From Anastrepha obliqua (Eukaryota > Arthropoda > Insecta > Diptera > Tephritidae): a stretch of 64,000 nt of DNA. The notes below the pieces were generated by a model. It searched no databases. It saw only the letters and a program-made list of their open reading frames with translations, and was not told the origin of the DNA. Shown piece by piece: positions 44,030-55,184 of the stretch (positions are counted from its first letter, which is position 1; every line of letters begins with the position of its first letter). The stretch lies in contig NC_072892.1 of NCBI RefSeq assembly GCF_027943255.1, forward strand, positions 164,612,792 through 164,676,791, in the 5' to 3' direction. A program made the translations under genes and the position numbers.

Positions 44030-44272
44030 CGCATAAGTTAACTATTATTGTATTTTCTTTTGCTACTAATGAAATAATTTATTTGGGGATATTTCCCGTT
44101 CGACAACAGTTTGAAATTCAAATATCAAAATATTATGTCATTTTTTTCTTGTTTTTTAATATAATAATAAAATTTATTTTTACGCATCAGTATCAAAGAG
44201 ACTTTGTATATTATAATATAAAGTAATACAATAACAACATAACTAAAAACAAGCTCTTAAGCACACGGCCGC
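44030..44272. other. 3' flank of gene B
   Basis: Short AT-rich region between the MITE and the gene B stop codon. It holds a minus-strand AATAAA at 44173-44178, about 95 nt after the stop. Confidence 0.6.
44173..44178 (-). terminator. Probable poly(A) signal of gene B
   Basis: AATAAA on the minus strand about 95 nt downstream of the TAA of gene B, a normal 3' UTR length for a fly protease gene. Confidence 0.5.
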
Positions 44273-44696
44273 TTAGTCCAAAAAATTTTGCCTCACCCAC
44301 GTCACATACTTCGCCATATCGCAATAAACAACGTATTCGTATAAGTTACAATGCTGCCGCGAAGATTGTCCCACTGATACTATACCACGCAGAACCCAAC
44401 GGCCATTGCGCTGCACCATCAGACCGCCACCAGAGTCACCCATACAGGGGCCAGTGCCATCACGATTGCCCGCACAAATCGTATTGTCTGTGACTAGTTG
44501 CTGAAAGGCGGCAGATGAACTCAGACAATCCTGCTTGCTTACCACAGTAACATCAACCATTTTAGGCAATGGCGAGATGTCCTGATCCCTCTTGCCCTCA
44601 TAACCCCAACCAACAACTGTGGCAGTCCTGCCCACAATTAGTGAACTCTCAGTAGTTTCACTCCACAAGCAAATCGGTTGTATGTACCGAGAGAAT
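44273..44696 (-). CDS. Gene B exon 4: protease C-terminal half with Ser
   Basis: Acceptor TATTTAAG, then FSRYIQPICLW. Contains Ser440 and ends with TAA (44273-44275). The intron before it is 82 bp. Confidence 0.92.
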
Positions 44697-47600
44697 CTTA
44701 AATAAATAAAAACCAAAGAAACGAAATCAAAATTTATTTGCCAGTAAATATTTTTATCGCAATTATGCATTTACTCACTTGTCGATAGGTTCTATTTGCA
44801 GCAGTGCAATGTCAGCATTAGGCTTATCATTTTCATATTCCGGATGTATGATCAGTTTGTCTACGTTGCGTGATTCAATGCCATCCTCGCTGTAACTTTC
44901 AAGATCGTATCGTCCAAAATAGAGCACAATCTGCTCTGCTCTCAAGCGTCTGAAGCAGTGTGCCGCTGAAATAACGGTGCGACGCGAAACCAACGAACCA
45001 CCACACTTGAAACTCAAGGCGTCCGTGTCTTTTTTATATATAGCAGTTAGCCAGGGGAACTGGCCACGCGCCACCTCGACGCCACCATAGACAAACCCAC
45101 GAATCACAGTGCCCTCTCTGCCGCAAATACCTTCCAGATTAGGTGACGCTAGTGATGTATTGGGTGGTGTGTTGGGACCCTGTGTGGTTTGCGTAGATTT
45201 TGGTGGTGTTTGTGTGTTAAATGCGTGAGTTGGCACTGTATTGGGGTATGTGTTAACAGTTTGCGGTGGTGCGAGAGATGGATATTGATTGGCAGGTTGA
45301 ATAGGTTGAAATTGTGGCGACGCTGGATAATTTCCATTTGAGCCTAACTCCACAGGCACCAACGAAATGGGCACATTCGGTGATGTTAAGCCATTACCGT
45401 CAGTGTAGTAGGTGTAGAGACGATAAGACAGCTTGGACCAGGATCTTGGTGAAGGATCTGGAATGAGAGAGAAGTATGAGTGCAGTGATCCTTGGTAATA
45501 TAAAAAATTGAATTGTAAGCTTGAATAATCGTAGGATTCCAATGATATTGAATTTCATTCCCTACTATTCTCGTCAACCAATTTAATAAAAAATTAATCA
45601 ATTGATCTGTAAAGTCCACCAGCACGTCAAAACGGCCAAGTAAAACGGAATAGGCTGCAGTGCTCCATACGCACCATCATTTAGCAACTATGGATTCCAA
45701 GGGAGCGGCAGTTAACGGTGCTCGGTGGACCGCAAGGCGCTAGACGGTACCTCCTGTCAAAGGTGGTAGATTCAGTTATCTAGCTCGGGTGCACTGACGA
45801 AATTCGCGAAGAGTCTCGTCGGCATACAGGGCCGTATCAGATGAGGCGGTTTGAGTCATCACCGGAAGGCTCCTTTTAGATATACTTGGGCAGAAAATGG
45901 GACACCTTTATGACAGACAAGGAGCAAAGCCGACAACTGCATTCGTTAGAAAAATGGCAAAGCAGATGGGACTCGTCTGTTAATGGACGTTTTACCCCAA
46001 TGAGCCAATGGATGACCAGAGGACTCGTAGACGTTGACCACTAGGATGGTCGACAGGAGATAGACTGTCGACGAACTGCCGACAAATGACAGACGCTTGA
46101 GACAAATGCTCACAACGGTGTGATATTATCGCAACATCTTCCGATGTTTTTGTTTTGCTGCAGAAACAAAATAAACTATCGATATCGTATAACCTTCATA
46201 CGCCCATGTGCGAGGAACCTGGGAGCATGCTTCGTATACCACTGGTATGATGGCACAGAGATATTAGAAGACGAGCCTAGAGACATTAGACGACGAACCT
46301 AGAGCTTGAAGCTGGCTACAAATATGGTAGACCCAAACGAGGGTGAATAGTATTGGTCCATTTTATTCACGCCATTCTGGACCCTCCTGAAGTAATGCAT
46401 GAAAATTTTCAGGTAGGGAATCTCCTCAGAAGAGGAGGAAGCATTTTTTTTAGTAACCACATCATTCGACGGAGTAGACGACGGTCGCTGTAAGTGCGAA
46501 GACATTTTCAACTCTCCCTCACCCACCAAAACAAAAACAAATACGCACCAATCAGCGCACTTTCCTTGACGTATCGGTGGCTGATGAATTGCTTCTGGAC
46601 TAGCGTGACTCCGAATGTAAAAGCTTTGCTTTTTCTTCAAGTCAACAGAGCAGCAGTAAACATCATTTTGAACATAATTTGAAATCTTCGAATATTTTTC
46701 ACTTAACACTGGAAATAAATTTCCACAATATGTAAAGACTGCTTGAGTTGATATTGTTTTTGTTGTTGTAACAGCATACTAAAACCAGTCAGTCCGGTAG
46801 GCCCAAGAAACTTGCTGTTTCGACAAGTTGGGGCCAGAGAGAAAGGGATGTTAGGTGAGTAGGTGTGATGGGGCATGTGAAAAGTGATTAGTATCGTGCG
46901 GAATGCCATCACATGATGGACATATGTTGGATACGTTGGAGTCAATTCTGGATAGGTAGGAGTTTAATCTGCTACAGTAGCCAGAACGTAATTGTACCAA
47001 AGTTAAGCGGGTATCTGAAGTTACGCGGGGTAGCTGAAGCTTTTCAGCTGCTGTGACTTGTGGTTGGACTCCGATTACCGCATTCAGGGGTCTGGAGTTT
47101 AGGAAGGTGGTAAGTATCTCTTGATGAATGCCACTTAACGTCTGTCCAAATACTGTCCGGTCCAATAGTTGTCGGTTAGTTTTGTCTCGTCGGTGTAGTT
47201 GAAGAGATGCGTCCAGACGTGCTTAGGAGACGGCTCAGGTTGTAGCAGGTGTGAAACCTACGATAGCACCCGAGTAGAAACTGTTTGCTGAGCAGTTTGT
47301 TGTGCTCCTTAATTGGAAGCATCTGTACCTCATTATGTAGATGTTATATGGGCGATATCAGGAGGCATACCGTCGCTGTCCTAATAGCAGTGTTTTGGCA
47401 TGTCTGAAGCTTTGTCTACTGCAAATCACTAGTTCCAGGCGACCAGACAGGTGCAGCGTAATTTAGAACTAGCCGGCCAATTGCTTCAAATATCGCCAGC
47501 AACATTTCGTTGCCTTTGTGACAACTACTGCCGGATAGCGATTGGAAGATCTTGTTGCAGGTTTGGTCTTTAGTAGCAATAGCGGTTGTGTGTGCAGAAA

Positions 47601-49096
47601 ACGAGAGCAACCTATTAGAAGAAAACTCCCAAATGTTGTGGTTGTTTACTGTAGGTATTGGTGTGTCAACCTTACGTTTGAGCTTTAGTTTGACCTCCTT
47701 CATGGTAAAGAGAGTTACGGTGGGATTTCCATTCCCACGGCAGTCGGTTCTACGTTACCATAATGTCTCGCATTTTTTTCGACCAAGGACTGCCGCCCCA
47801 GTAAACTAACCTTGATTGAACTTTCAACACCAGCTTTCATATTTATGTAGGTATATATATTTGGTGCGTACACCTTCTTCTTTGGATGTTTGGTCAAGCT
47901 CCTCCTCCTAATTTGTAGTATGCGACTTGATGTTGTTCCACGAACGGAATGACCTACAGTTTCAAGCCGAATCCGAATGGCAGATATTTTTTTATGAGAA
48001 GCTTTTCCGTGGCAGAAATACACTCGGAGGTTTGCCATTGCCTGCCGAGGGGCGACCGCTATTAGAAAAACCTTTTTCTTAATTTTGATCTTTCACCGAG
48101 ATTCGAACCGACGTTCTCTCTCTGAACTCTGAATGGTAGTCACGCACCAACCCATTCGGCTACGGCGGCCGCCTTTTATATTTGTTACTCCTTTTAAATT
48201 TGTAATATAGGAACCTTTTCTCTTTTATGGTTTTTATACTCACAATCCTGGCTCACACATAGCTCAACACCATCCAGCGATAGCAGGGTTAATTTTGGCG
48301 GGTTAGAGGGGCTTACGAAATCCACTCGAAAGGTGGCTGGCTGTCGATTTAGAACATTGCTCACAACGGTGCTTTCGTCCGGATAGGGAATTATGCGGCC
48401 ATAGTAATTCTAAAAAATACCAAAAAGTGATTTGTGCGACGGTATTGAAAAATTAAGTTGCAAGATCACCATAACTAAATGGAAACGCAAAAAAAATGGA
48501 AACATTTTAATTAAAAGTAGGCTGGTTTCCAAAGACACCATAATCATATTCACATTTCATTCTTTACTCCATTTAATAGGTTGATTTACGTGAATTACTC
48601 AGTTATGAAATATTTTTACTACTTATAAATATGTAATAAATTAGCTATTTTATGATTATTTTCACATAGCGAAGAGAAATATATTTTCTACAATAACTAC
48701 AAAGCGGGGGTGATTAAATTATCCCGTTTACTGCAGATATTTCAGTATTCTAGCTAGCGCCTCCATAGTTATAATAATCTTGCGTGCACTCGTTACTCTA
48801 AATTACTGCAACTATTGAGCGATTTTATTGTGGTTTTTCACCTTTTTTCGGGGTTTTCTGTAAATGAGTAATGCGCGCGTACTTACCGACGTTGGCAGTC
48901 CACGTTGAGTGAAGTGCGCACGCACCTCTGCCGTGCCCACCGGTACTTGCGGCAATGTGATCTTGCCAAAGTAAGCGTAACCATCGTTCACATACTGAAA
49001 AAATTGCGGACATGCTATCGGTGGGAGCGGCAGCTGCGCAGTTACTGAGCTCAGTAGCATTGAAATGCTGCAGAGAAAGATGTTTGCAGAGAGCAT
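44273..49096 (-). CDS. Gene B: secreted serine protease, gd-like
   Basis: Four exons: 48887-49096, 48244-48409, 44779-45457, 44273-44696 (492 aa), with intron phases 0, 1, 2 as in genes A and C. A signal peptide (MLSANIFLCSISMLLSSVTA) is followed by the N-terminal domain (about 29-126; CPQFFQYVNDG, NYYGRIIPYP, VELCVSQ). The linker at 127-236 is rich in Pro, Thr, Gln and Asn. The S1 domain has His292 (SAAHC), Asp341 (NADIALL) and Ser440 (GDSGGG), so it should be catalytically competent. The junction reads RGFVYGG: an Arg two residues further upstream, but Phe at the position expected for Lys/Arg. Position 189 is Gly (TGPCMGDS). An extracellular protease of a proteolytic cascade is inferred from family. 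Intron 2 (2.8 kb) carries LINE and SINE insertions. Confidence 0.92.
44779..45457 (-). CDS. Gene B exon 3: linker and protease His/Asp part
   Basis: Acceptor CATTCCAG, then YPSPRSWSKL. Includes the linker, Cys237, the junction, His292 and Asp341. Donor GTGAGT at 44773-44778. Confidence 0.9.
45850..46090 (+). mobile_element. Possible R1-like LINE fragment
   Basis: In gene B intron 2. A plus-strand frame reads SRQLHSLEKWQSRWDSSVNG and then RFTPMSQWM, resembling the WQxRWD-x-GRWT block found after the RT of R1-type LINEs. Bounds are uncertain, and I cannot classify the flanking 45540-45850 and 46090-46735. Confidence 0.45.
46091..46735. other. Intron 2 of gene B, unclassified
   Basis: A minus-strand open frame of 136 codons (46299-46709) has no family feature I recognise and sits between transposon fragments; I do not call it a gene. 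Confidence 0.5.
46736..47720 (-). mobile_element. Jockey-type LINE 3' end
   Basis: Minus strand in intron 2 of gene B: an RT C-terminal segment (AIGRLVLNYAAPVWSP, 47416-47703) and then the typical C-terminus with LVQLRSGYCSRLNSYLSRID and CPSCDGIPHDTNHF (46851-47165), ending in a GTTGTTACAACAAC-type tail near 46760. 5'-truncated and frameshifted. Confidence 0.8.
47864..48176 (-). mobile_element. Full-length tRNA-derived SINE
   Basis: 313 bp on the minus strand with flanking TATATTTG repeats (47856-47863, 48177-48184). The tRNA-like head has A box TAGCCGAATGGG and B box GGTTCGAATCTC. The body has TAGCGGTCGCCCCTCGGCAG, and the 3' region runs to GGTGTACGCACC. The head with its B box is consistent with an internal RNA polymerase III promoter. 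Related pieces lie at 14446, 16665 and 30243. Confidence 0.85.
48244..48409 (-). CDS. Gene B exon 2: GD_N second half
   Basis: 166 nt, the same length as exon 2 of gene A. Acceptor TTTTTTAG, starts NYYGRIIPYPDES, ends before GTGAGT (48238-48243). Phase 0 in, phase 1 out. Confidence 0.9.
48887..49096 (-). CDS. Gene B exon 1: signal peptide and GD_N first half
   Basis: ATG at 49094-49096 begins a textbook signal peptide. Encodes up to RGLPTS and ends before GTAAGT (48881-48886), phase 0. Confidence 0.92.
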
Positions 49097-50101
49097 GTTA
49101 AGTTATGATTTGTTTTTTTTTTTTGTTTTGTATTACGAGCTTCGTGAGCAAACCAAATAGAAGTAAACGGCTCACTAAATCAAGCACAATACACAGAGCA
49201 CTCTGCGACCACACGACGCTCAGCGCGCGTTTAATTTTGAGCGTAAGTTATGCTTGGCGCTTCTTTTATTTAAACTGAGTTTACGATTTACTCTTCTCAT
49301 ATGTATGTGTGCACATTGATATTTATTTATTAAATGCTCTCAAACTATTTCGTGTTCGAAGTCCGTTTCGCTCTCACTTTACTATCTCTAAACACTAAAT
49401 ACAGTTCAGTATATTAGATTACTGCGCTTGAAAAGAAACGGGGAATACCGCGTTGAACTCTTTAGTTGCCATCGTATTGCTGCGATACTTTTACTGTGGA
49501 ACTGATCACTACGGCTTGAGCGAAACGAATGGCAACGCGTTTGAGCTGAGCAAATTATTTTATTCGAATTAAGAACAATGCGAATTTTGTTGATCGCTCT
49601 GCGTTGGCGGTAAATTTCAGCCGGCGGCGATAACTGATGCGGGAGCTAACATTGTGACGGATTGTGACAGTGATTCTTGGCTGTTGTGAAGATGGGCAAA
49701 AAAAATGTTGTACCAAAATGAAGAATTCCAACTGCTAAGCAAGAGGGAATTGAAAAGGGAAGGAGTACATACAATTGTTTTCAAACGAGTTTGGCACTTT
49801 ATTTATTTATTATTTTTATTTTATTTTTTTAAAGAAATAATTTTTTGTTTGTTTATTTGCTTTTCTGTTCGAAAAGTACCAAGTATTTATCGATAAAATC
49901 TAAACGACTGAAAGCTTCTGAAGTAATTTTTGGAGCAAGCGGCTTGATACACTTGTTGAACGATTTTCAAATTATGCGTTACCCACAGCGAACAAATCTT
50001 TTTGACTCTGTTCACTTATTTTCAAAAGATCTGCTCGAGTAAAATGTGTAATTTTTTTCCACAGCGATAGAATTCTTAACTCGGCTTGAAATATGTACAT
50101 A
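49097..50101. other. Upstream region of gene B
   Basis: Should contain the gene B promoter. On the minus strand TTTAAATAAAAG (49263-49274) is a possible TATA element about 170 nt before the ATG. No coding region recognised further up. Confidence 0.4.
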
Positions 50102-51022
50102 CTACTGTGTCCAAAAAATAAGGTGACATTTGATTTTAAACTGCGCGCTTTGAAGGATTAGGAGAATTCTTTTTTTTTTTAGGTTGGTAGTACTGTGAGT
50201 GACATCTATGTCAAATTTCATGTGAAATATTCATTTACTGTTTGAGATACGCGTCGTTTTGTGAGCTGCTAAAAGTGAGTTTCTCGTTTTTTGCAATGTC
50301 AAAATTTGTTGAGCAAAGAATTTGCATTAAATTTTGTTTGCGGAATCAATTTTCGGATACGTTGAGGATGGTGCAGAAAGCCTTTGGTGATGAGGCTATG
50401 TCTAAAAAAAATGTTTACAAGTGGTATAGTGAGTTCCAAGCCGGTCGTGAACGTGTCGAAGACGAAGAGCGTCCTGGGCGACCATCAACCTCAACTGACG
50501 AAGCTCACGTCCAACAAATCAAAGATTTGGTGTTGAAAAACCGTCGATTAACGATTAGAGACCTTGCTGATGATGTTGGCATATCGAAAGGCTCAGTCAA
50601 TACCATTTTGAAGGATGTTTTGGGCCTCAAGCGCGTCAAATCTCGACTAGTACCGAAAACATTGAATTTTTTGGACTCGTAATTCGTGATCATTTCATCA
50701 AAAACTCAACCCATATCGTTCCGCAACCACCGTATTCACCTGATCTGGCACCGTGCGACTTCTGGCTGTTCAGCAGGCTCAAAAGACCGCTCCGGGGACA
50801 CCGTTTTGACACGATAGAGGAGATTCAAGCCGCAACGAAGACGGAACTGAAGGCCATCCCGGAAAGTGACTACAACCAGTGTTTCGAAAATTGGAAAAAA
50901 CGTTGGCATAAGTGCATTGTGTCGGGAGGGGATTACTTTGAAGGGGATGAAATTGATTTGGAAGAATAAATAAAGAATTTTCAAAATAAATACAATGTCA
51001 CCTTATTTTTTGGACACAGTAG
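50102..51022 (+). mobile_element. Internally deleted mariner with intact ends
   Basis: 921 bp with near-perfect inverted ends CTACTGTGTCCAAAAAATAA and TA duplications. The transposase starts at 50296 ([19 protein letters not shown]) with both helix-turn-helix parts ([29 protein letters not shown]). It then jumps near 50670 to the C-terminal end (THIVPQPPYSPDLAPCDFW, FENWKKRWHKCI), ending at 50967. The catalytic middle, about 150 residues, is missing. Related to 38860-40549. Confidence 0.88.
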
Positions 51023-51296
51023 TAAATGACTTTTGATTTGGGTTGATTTTCAAATGATTTATTGAAAGTAGCAGTAAAATAAAACAAAAAGCGAACGGGA
51101 ATTTCGTACAAAATGTTGCACAATAGGAAAAATATATTGCTCTCAAGTCAGCTCAAGTTAAAACTTAAACGTTTATACTTCACGGGTAGAGTTGAATATA
51201 AGTGAGTAGAAATGCAGCATAAATACACTGTCGTCCTGATGAGGGAATCTGCCTTCGTTGTCAAACCGAGTACGTAAACAAACAATATTTCTAATT

Positions 51297-51722
51297 TGTT
51301 GTTGCTGTTATTGCTGTTGTTATGGCTGGCGTAGTCAGTGCTGTTGTTATTGTTGTTGTTGCTATAAGAGGTGGTGGTTTAATGTATGTTGTTGTTGTTT
51401 GTGTTGTTCTCATTGTTGTTGTTGATGATGGTTTGTGGTTGTTGTTTCTGTGGTTAGTGGGATCGGTACGGTTGTTGTTGTTGGTTTTGTTGTTATTGTT
51501 GTAGTTGTGGTGTGGTTTTATTTATGTTGTTGTTGTATTTGTTATTAGCATTGCTCTTGTTGATGATATTTCGTAGTTGTTGTTGTTGTTGTTGTTGTGG
51601 TTGGTGTTATCGGTGTGGTTGCTCTTGATGATGTGTTTTTTGTTGTCTTTGTTGATGTTTTATGGTTATTTTGATGTTGATTTTTCGGTGTGGTTGTTGT
51701 TGTATTTATTGTGTTTTTTTGT
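51297..51722. repeat. Degenerate (GTT)n microsatellite
   Basis: About 420 bp dominated by GTT/GTG triplets, purest at 51570-51600. Poly-Leu/Val frames here are artefacts. It directly precedes a LINE. Confidence 0.85.
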
Positions 51723-51724
51723 TG

Positions 51725-53260
51725 GGAATGATGCTCGAAAATTCTATCAACAAGTCAAGCGTCTGACAGAAGGTTTCAAGACCGGAGCATCAGCCTGCAG
51801 AGATAAAAACGGAAATCTGGTTATGGATACGCAGTCCACACTGGGTATATGGGGGGCCACACTTCTGCAATTTACTTGCTGGAGATGACGCACACAATTC
51901 CGCCCCTGTAGAAGATGACCCGATACCACCAATCGACGATAATTTGGACGTTCCACCACCTAGTCATGACGAAGTCAGAGTTGCCATTCAGCGGCTCAAG
52001 AACAACAAAGCGGATGGCGCTGACGGCTTGCCCGCTAAATTGTTCAAGACTGGCGGCGATAGGGAGCATGCATCAGCTCATCTGCAAAATATGGCTAGCA
52101 TGCCCGACGATTTGAATCTTAGTGTTCTTTGTCCTGTACTGAAGAAGGGTGACCCGACGATCTGCACCAACTACCGGGGCATCAGTCTTCTAACCATCGC
52201 TTAAAGGTTCTGTCTAGCGTCCTATGTGGAAGACTTAAGCCGTTTGCCAACACACTGATCGGGCCTTATCAGTGCGGCTTCAGACGTGGTAAGTCCACCA
52301 TAGACTAGATTTTCACATGACGCCAAATCCTGGAAGAGACCCATGAAAAGCAAGTCGACACCCATCATCTCTTTGTTGACTATAAAGCTGCGTTCGATAG
52401 CCCGATAAGGGATTGCCTGTACGCCACCATGTCTGAGTTCGGTATAACAGCGAAGCTCATACGGCTTTGCAAAATGACGTTGAGCAACTCAACCAGCTCC
52501 GTCAAGGTAGGAAATAACCTCTCCGAGCCATTCAATACCGTTCGAAGTTTCAGACAAGGCGATCAACTGTCATGCAACCTCTTCAATTTCGTGATGGAAG
52601 GGGTGCTCCGAAAAGCAGGTGTTCATCGTAATGGCACTATTTTCTACAAATGTGTCCAGCTCCTTGCGTACGCCGATGACATTGACATTATCGGACGCTG
52701 TAAGCGAGATGTCACCGCTGCGTTTTCGGCTATCGAAAAGGAATCATCACGAATGGGTCTGGCGGTGAACGAGGGTAAAACGAAGTATATGCTGTCTACA
52801 ACGCGGAACACAAGGCGTGTAGGAACGCACATCATTGCGAACAACTATACCTTCGAAGTTGTGCCTGAATTTATTTACCTTGGCACCGCCGTGAACAGCA
52901 ACAACGATATCAGCCTGGAGATCAAACGGAGAATCACTGTTGCTAATAGGTGTTACTATGGGCTATGTAAGCAATTGAGTAGTCGAGCCTTCTCTCGCAT
53001 GACCAAACTGACACTTTACAAGACGCTCATCATACAGGTGTTGCTTTATGGCTTATTGCTTTCGCCATCCAACGCCTGCGTTGGCTAGGGCATTTCGTGC
53101 GTGTGGATGAAGAAGCTCCAGCAAAGAAGGTGTTCGAGGGCGAAGTCCAAGGGAGCCGACGCAGAGGAAGACCATGGCTCCGTTGGAAAGACCAGGTGAA
53201 GGAAACCCTATGCTCGCTTGGTGTACAGAATTGTAGAAGGCGCGCGCGGAGCAGGTCGTA
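51725..53260 (+). mobile_element. (GAA)-tailed LINE family, diverged copy
   Basis: Plus strand. A pre-RT segment (NDARKFYQQVKRLTEGF, 51728), an RT start (HDEVRVAIQRLKNNKADGAD, 51965), a frameshift near 52200, then an RT palm (52429-53050) with FRQGDQLSCNLFN and an intact YADDIDII box. A deletion near 53055-53075 joins directly to the tail (QRLRWLGHFVRVDEEAP ... GRPWLRWKDQVKETL). Ends near 53260 without the usual 3' hairpin. Confidence 0.85.
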
Positions 53261-54333
53261 TCCCTGTGACCATTTTATTTCGCAAATAAAAGTTGTACCT
53301 CAAGGGAATTTCACTTTAGGAAGATACAGAAGATTTACAAGGTGGCCTTTAGTTGTGGAGCCAGCATTGGTGTTATTGTGAAAAATTTAAAGAGAAAAGG
53401 AAAACTTTTTAAAAAGGAGGTGAGCTTTTTTATTTCTGAGAAAAAAAAAATACACAAATGCAAAAAACAAAATATATAAAAAGGGAAGTTAGGTTCAACT
53501 GCATTTGGCACTCGCTGCTATTTTAGTATATTCCGATATAACAATTAGCGATGAAGAGAAAATCTTTGGATCATTTGGCGCCAACCAAACAGCCGTGCCA
53601 CTATCCTAAATGCCAATTTACACAGGGTAACATTTGGAAGGTAAATATTTTATTGGTAGGAGAAGGACGGATGCAGAAAAGAGAGGGGATTTTGTGTCCC
53701 GTATTGGCTCTGACAACGAAGACAAACATCAGAACGCGGCTTAGGAAATACAGGATGACTTTTGCTAGTAAAGTCGGTACGATTTAAAAAACTTTACTCA
53801 ACTCAATTTTGAGGTAAGTATTTATTTATGAAGTATTTTTAATTTAATTTTTTTTATTCAAGTACAAAAATGTTAAAAAAATAAATGTAAAAAAAATATT
53901 TTTTTTTGGCCAATCCAGTTTGCCGTCTTCATTGAAATATTTAAAAAATTGTTTACGATCGGTTTTCGCATGTAGACGAAAACAATGTTGCCAGTGTCTC
54001 TCTTCCAGATGTCGCTGTGTGTAAATCGACACTAAGCAGCTTTCATAGATAAGACATTATTATGTGCGAGTATGGGAGAAATCGTTTATTAAAAATTGTA
54101 TATGGATGATATTGAATAATACAAAATATAAGATTTACAACCACCTGCTCGACAAGGCAAGCGCAGTGGCCTCAGTGGGTGGGCAACGAGAGGAAAAAAT
54201 GGGATGCCGGGGATTTAGGAATAACAAGGGATCTTCATCTTTGCATGCTGATTGGATGGCCCCCAATTTCGCCGTAAAGCGGATAGATGGCTAGCCAATC
54301 CCCATATGGAGCTTCCCTCTTAGTTCGTGTTGA

Positions 54334-54361
54334 GTTGGTCCCCATTATTTAGGGGACCAAC
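54334..54361. repeat. Perfect 10-bp hairpin
   Basis: GTTGGTCCCC (54334-54343), an 8-nt loop, then GGGGACCAAC (54352-54361). Lies downstream of gene C. Could be part of a small repeat element; no function can be assigned. Confidence 0.6.
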
Positions 54362-54752
54362 CACTACTTAAGTCTCATACCCGCCGCAAGGAGACCAACA
54401 TTTATCATATTAGTAGAAAACTTCGCTCACTACCTTTCTTCCCAAAAATTCTTAAGTACTTGTGAAAACACCCTTTATTTCAAAGTATGCTTATTAATTG
54501 AGTAATTATCTCTGTTTTGATTTTCATTAATATACCAACAACAAACACTGACATCTCACCGGCTTGTTAATATCATAATTTAAAACTATTATTAATTGCA
54601 ATAGTGACAGCGTAAATTAGCTAAATGCATTCCAGTCATTTAAGCACTGACTAAATTATATCTATGAAATAATATACTTTCACATACATACACACACATA
54701 CACAAATTGTTTTGCTTATATGTACATACAAACATGTATGTAATAGTAGGAA

Positions 54753-54758
54753 TTTATT
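54753..54758 (-). terminator. Possible poly(A) signal of gene C
   Basis: AATAAA on the minus strand 12 nt after the TAA of gene C. Short for a 3' UTR but possible; other AT-rich variants follow downstream. Confidence 0.4.
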
Positions 54759-54769
54759 CATATAATCCA

Positions 54770-55184
54770 TTATATATTATCTTCCAACCAATTCAAGTGT
54801 TGCGCCACATCCACATACACCACATATTCGTTCAAATTACATTGGCCACGTTTGGTCTGTCCGAACGACACAATGCCACGCAACATCCAACGATTGTTGC
54901 GGTTCAATATCAAGCCGCTACCCGAATCGCCCAAACAAGGTCCAACGCCATTGCGATTGCCCGCGCAAAATGTTCGATTGCTCACTAGCTTGGAGAAGAC
55001 CGCAGACGAACGTAGGCAGTCCACTTCGCTCACAATTTCCACATCCGCTTTCTTGGCTATCGGTGAGACCAGTTGGCCATTCTCATTCGAGCCCCAACCA
55101 GCTACAGTGCCCGATAGGCCGACCACACGTGAGATTTGCGTTGATTCCGTCCACAGGCAAATGGGTCGAATAAAATCGTTGAAG
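54770..55184 (-). CDS. Gene C exon 4: protease C-terminal half with Ser
   Basis: Acceptor TTCGCACAG, then FNDFIRPICLWTES. Contains Ser408 and ends NWLEDNI with TAA (54770-54772). Joined to exon 3 across a 7.3-kb intron: the split codon (AG plus C gives Ser) and the domain both continue correctly. Confidence 0.88.

Larger units (their letters stand above)
53261..54769. other. Intergenic, no gene seen
   Basis: Between the LINE and the gene C stop. It contains a perfect hairpin at 54334-54361 and a minus-strand AATAAA at 54753-54758. No convincing coding sequence. Confidence 0.5.

Noticed and set aside
46299..46709. Small gene of 136 codons in intron 2 of gene B
   Set aside because: No recognisable domain, no splice or promoter context, and it is surrounded by transposon fragments.
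51322..51720. Val/Leu-rich protein
   Set aside because: Translation of a degenerate GTT microsatellite.
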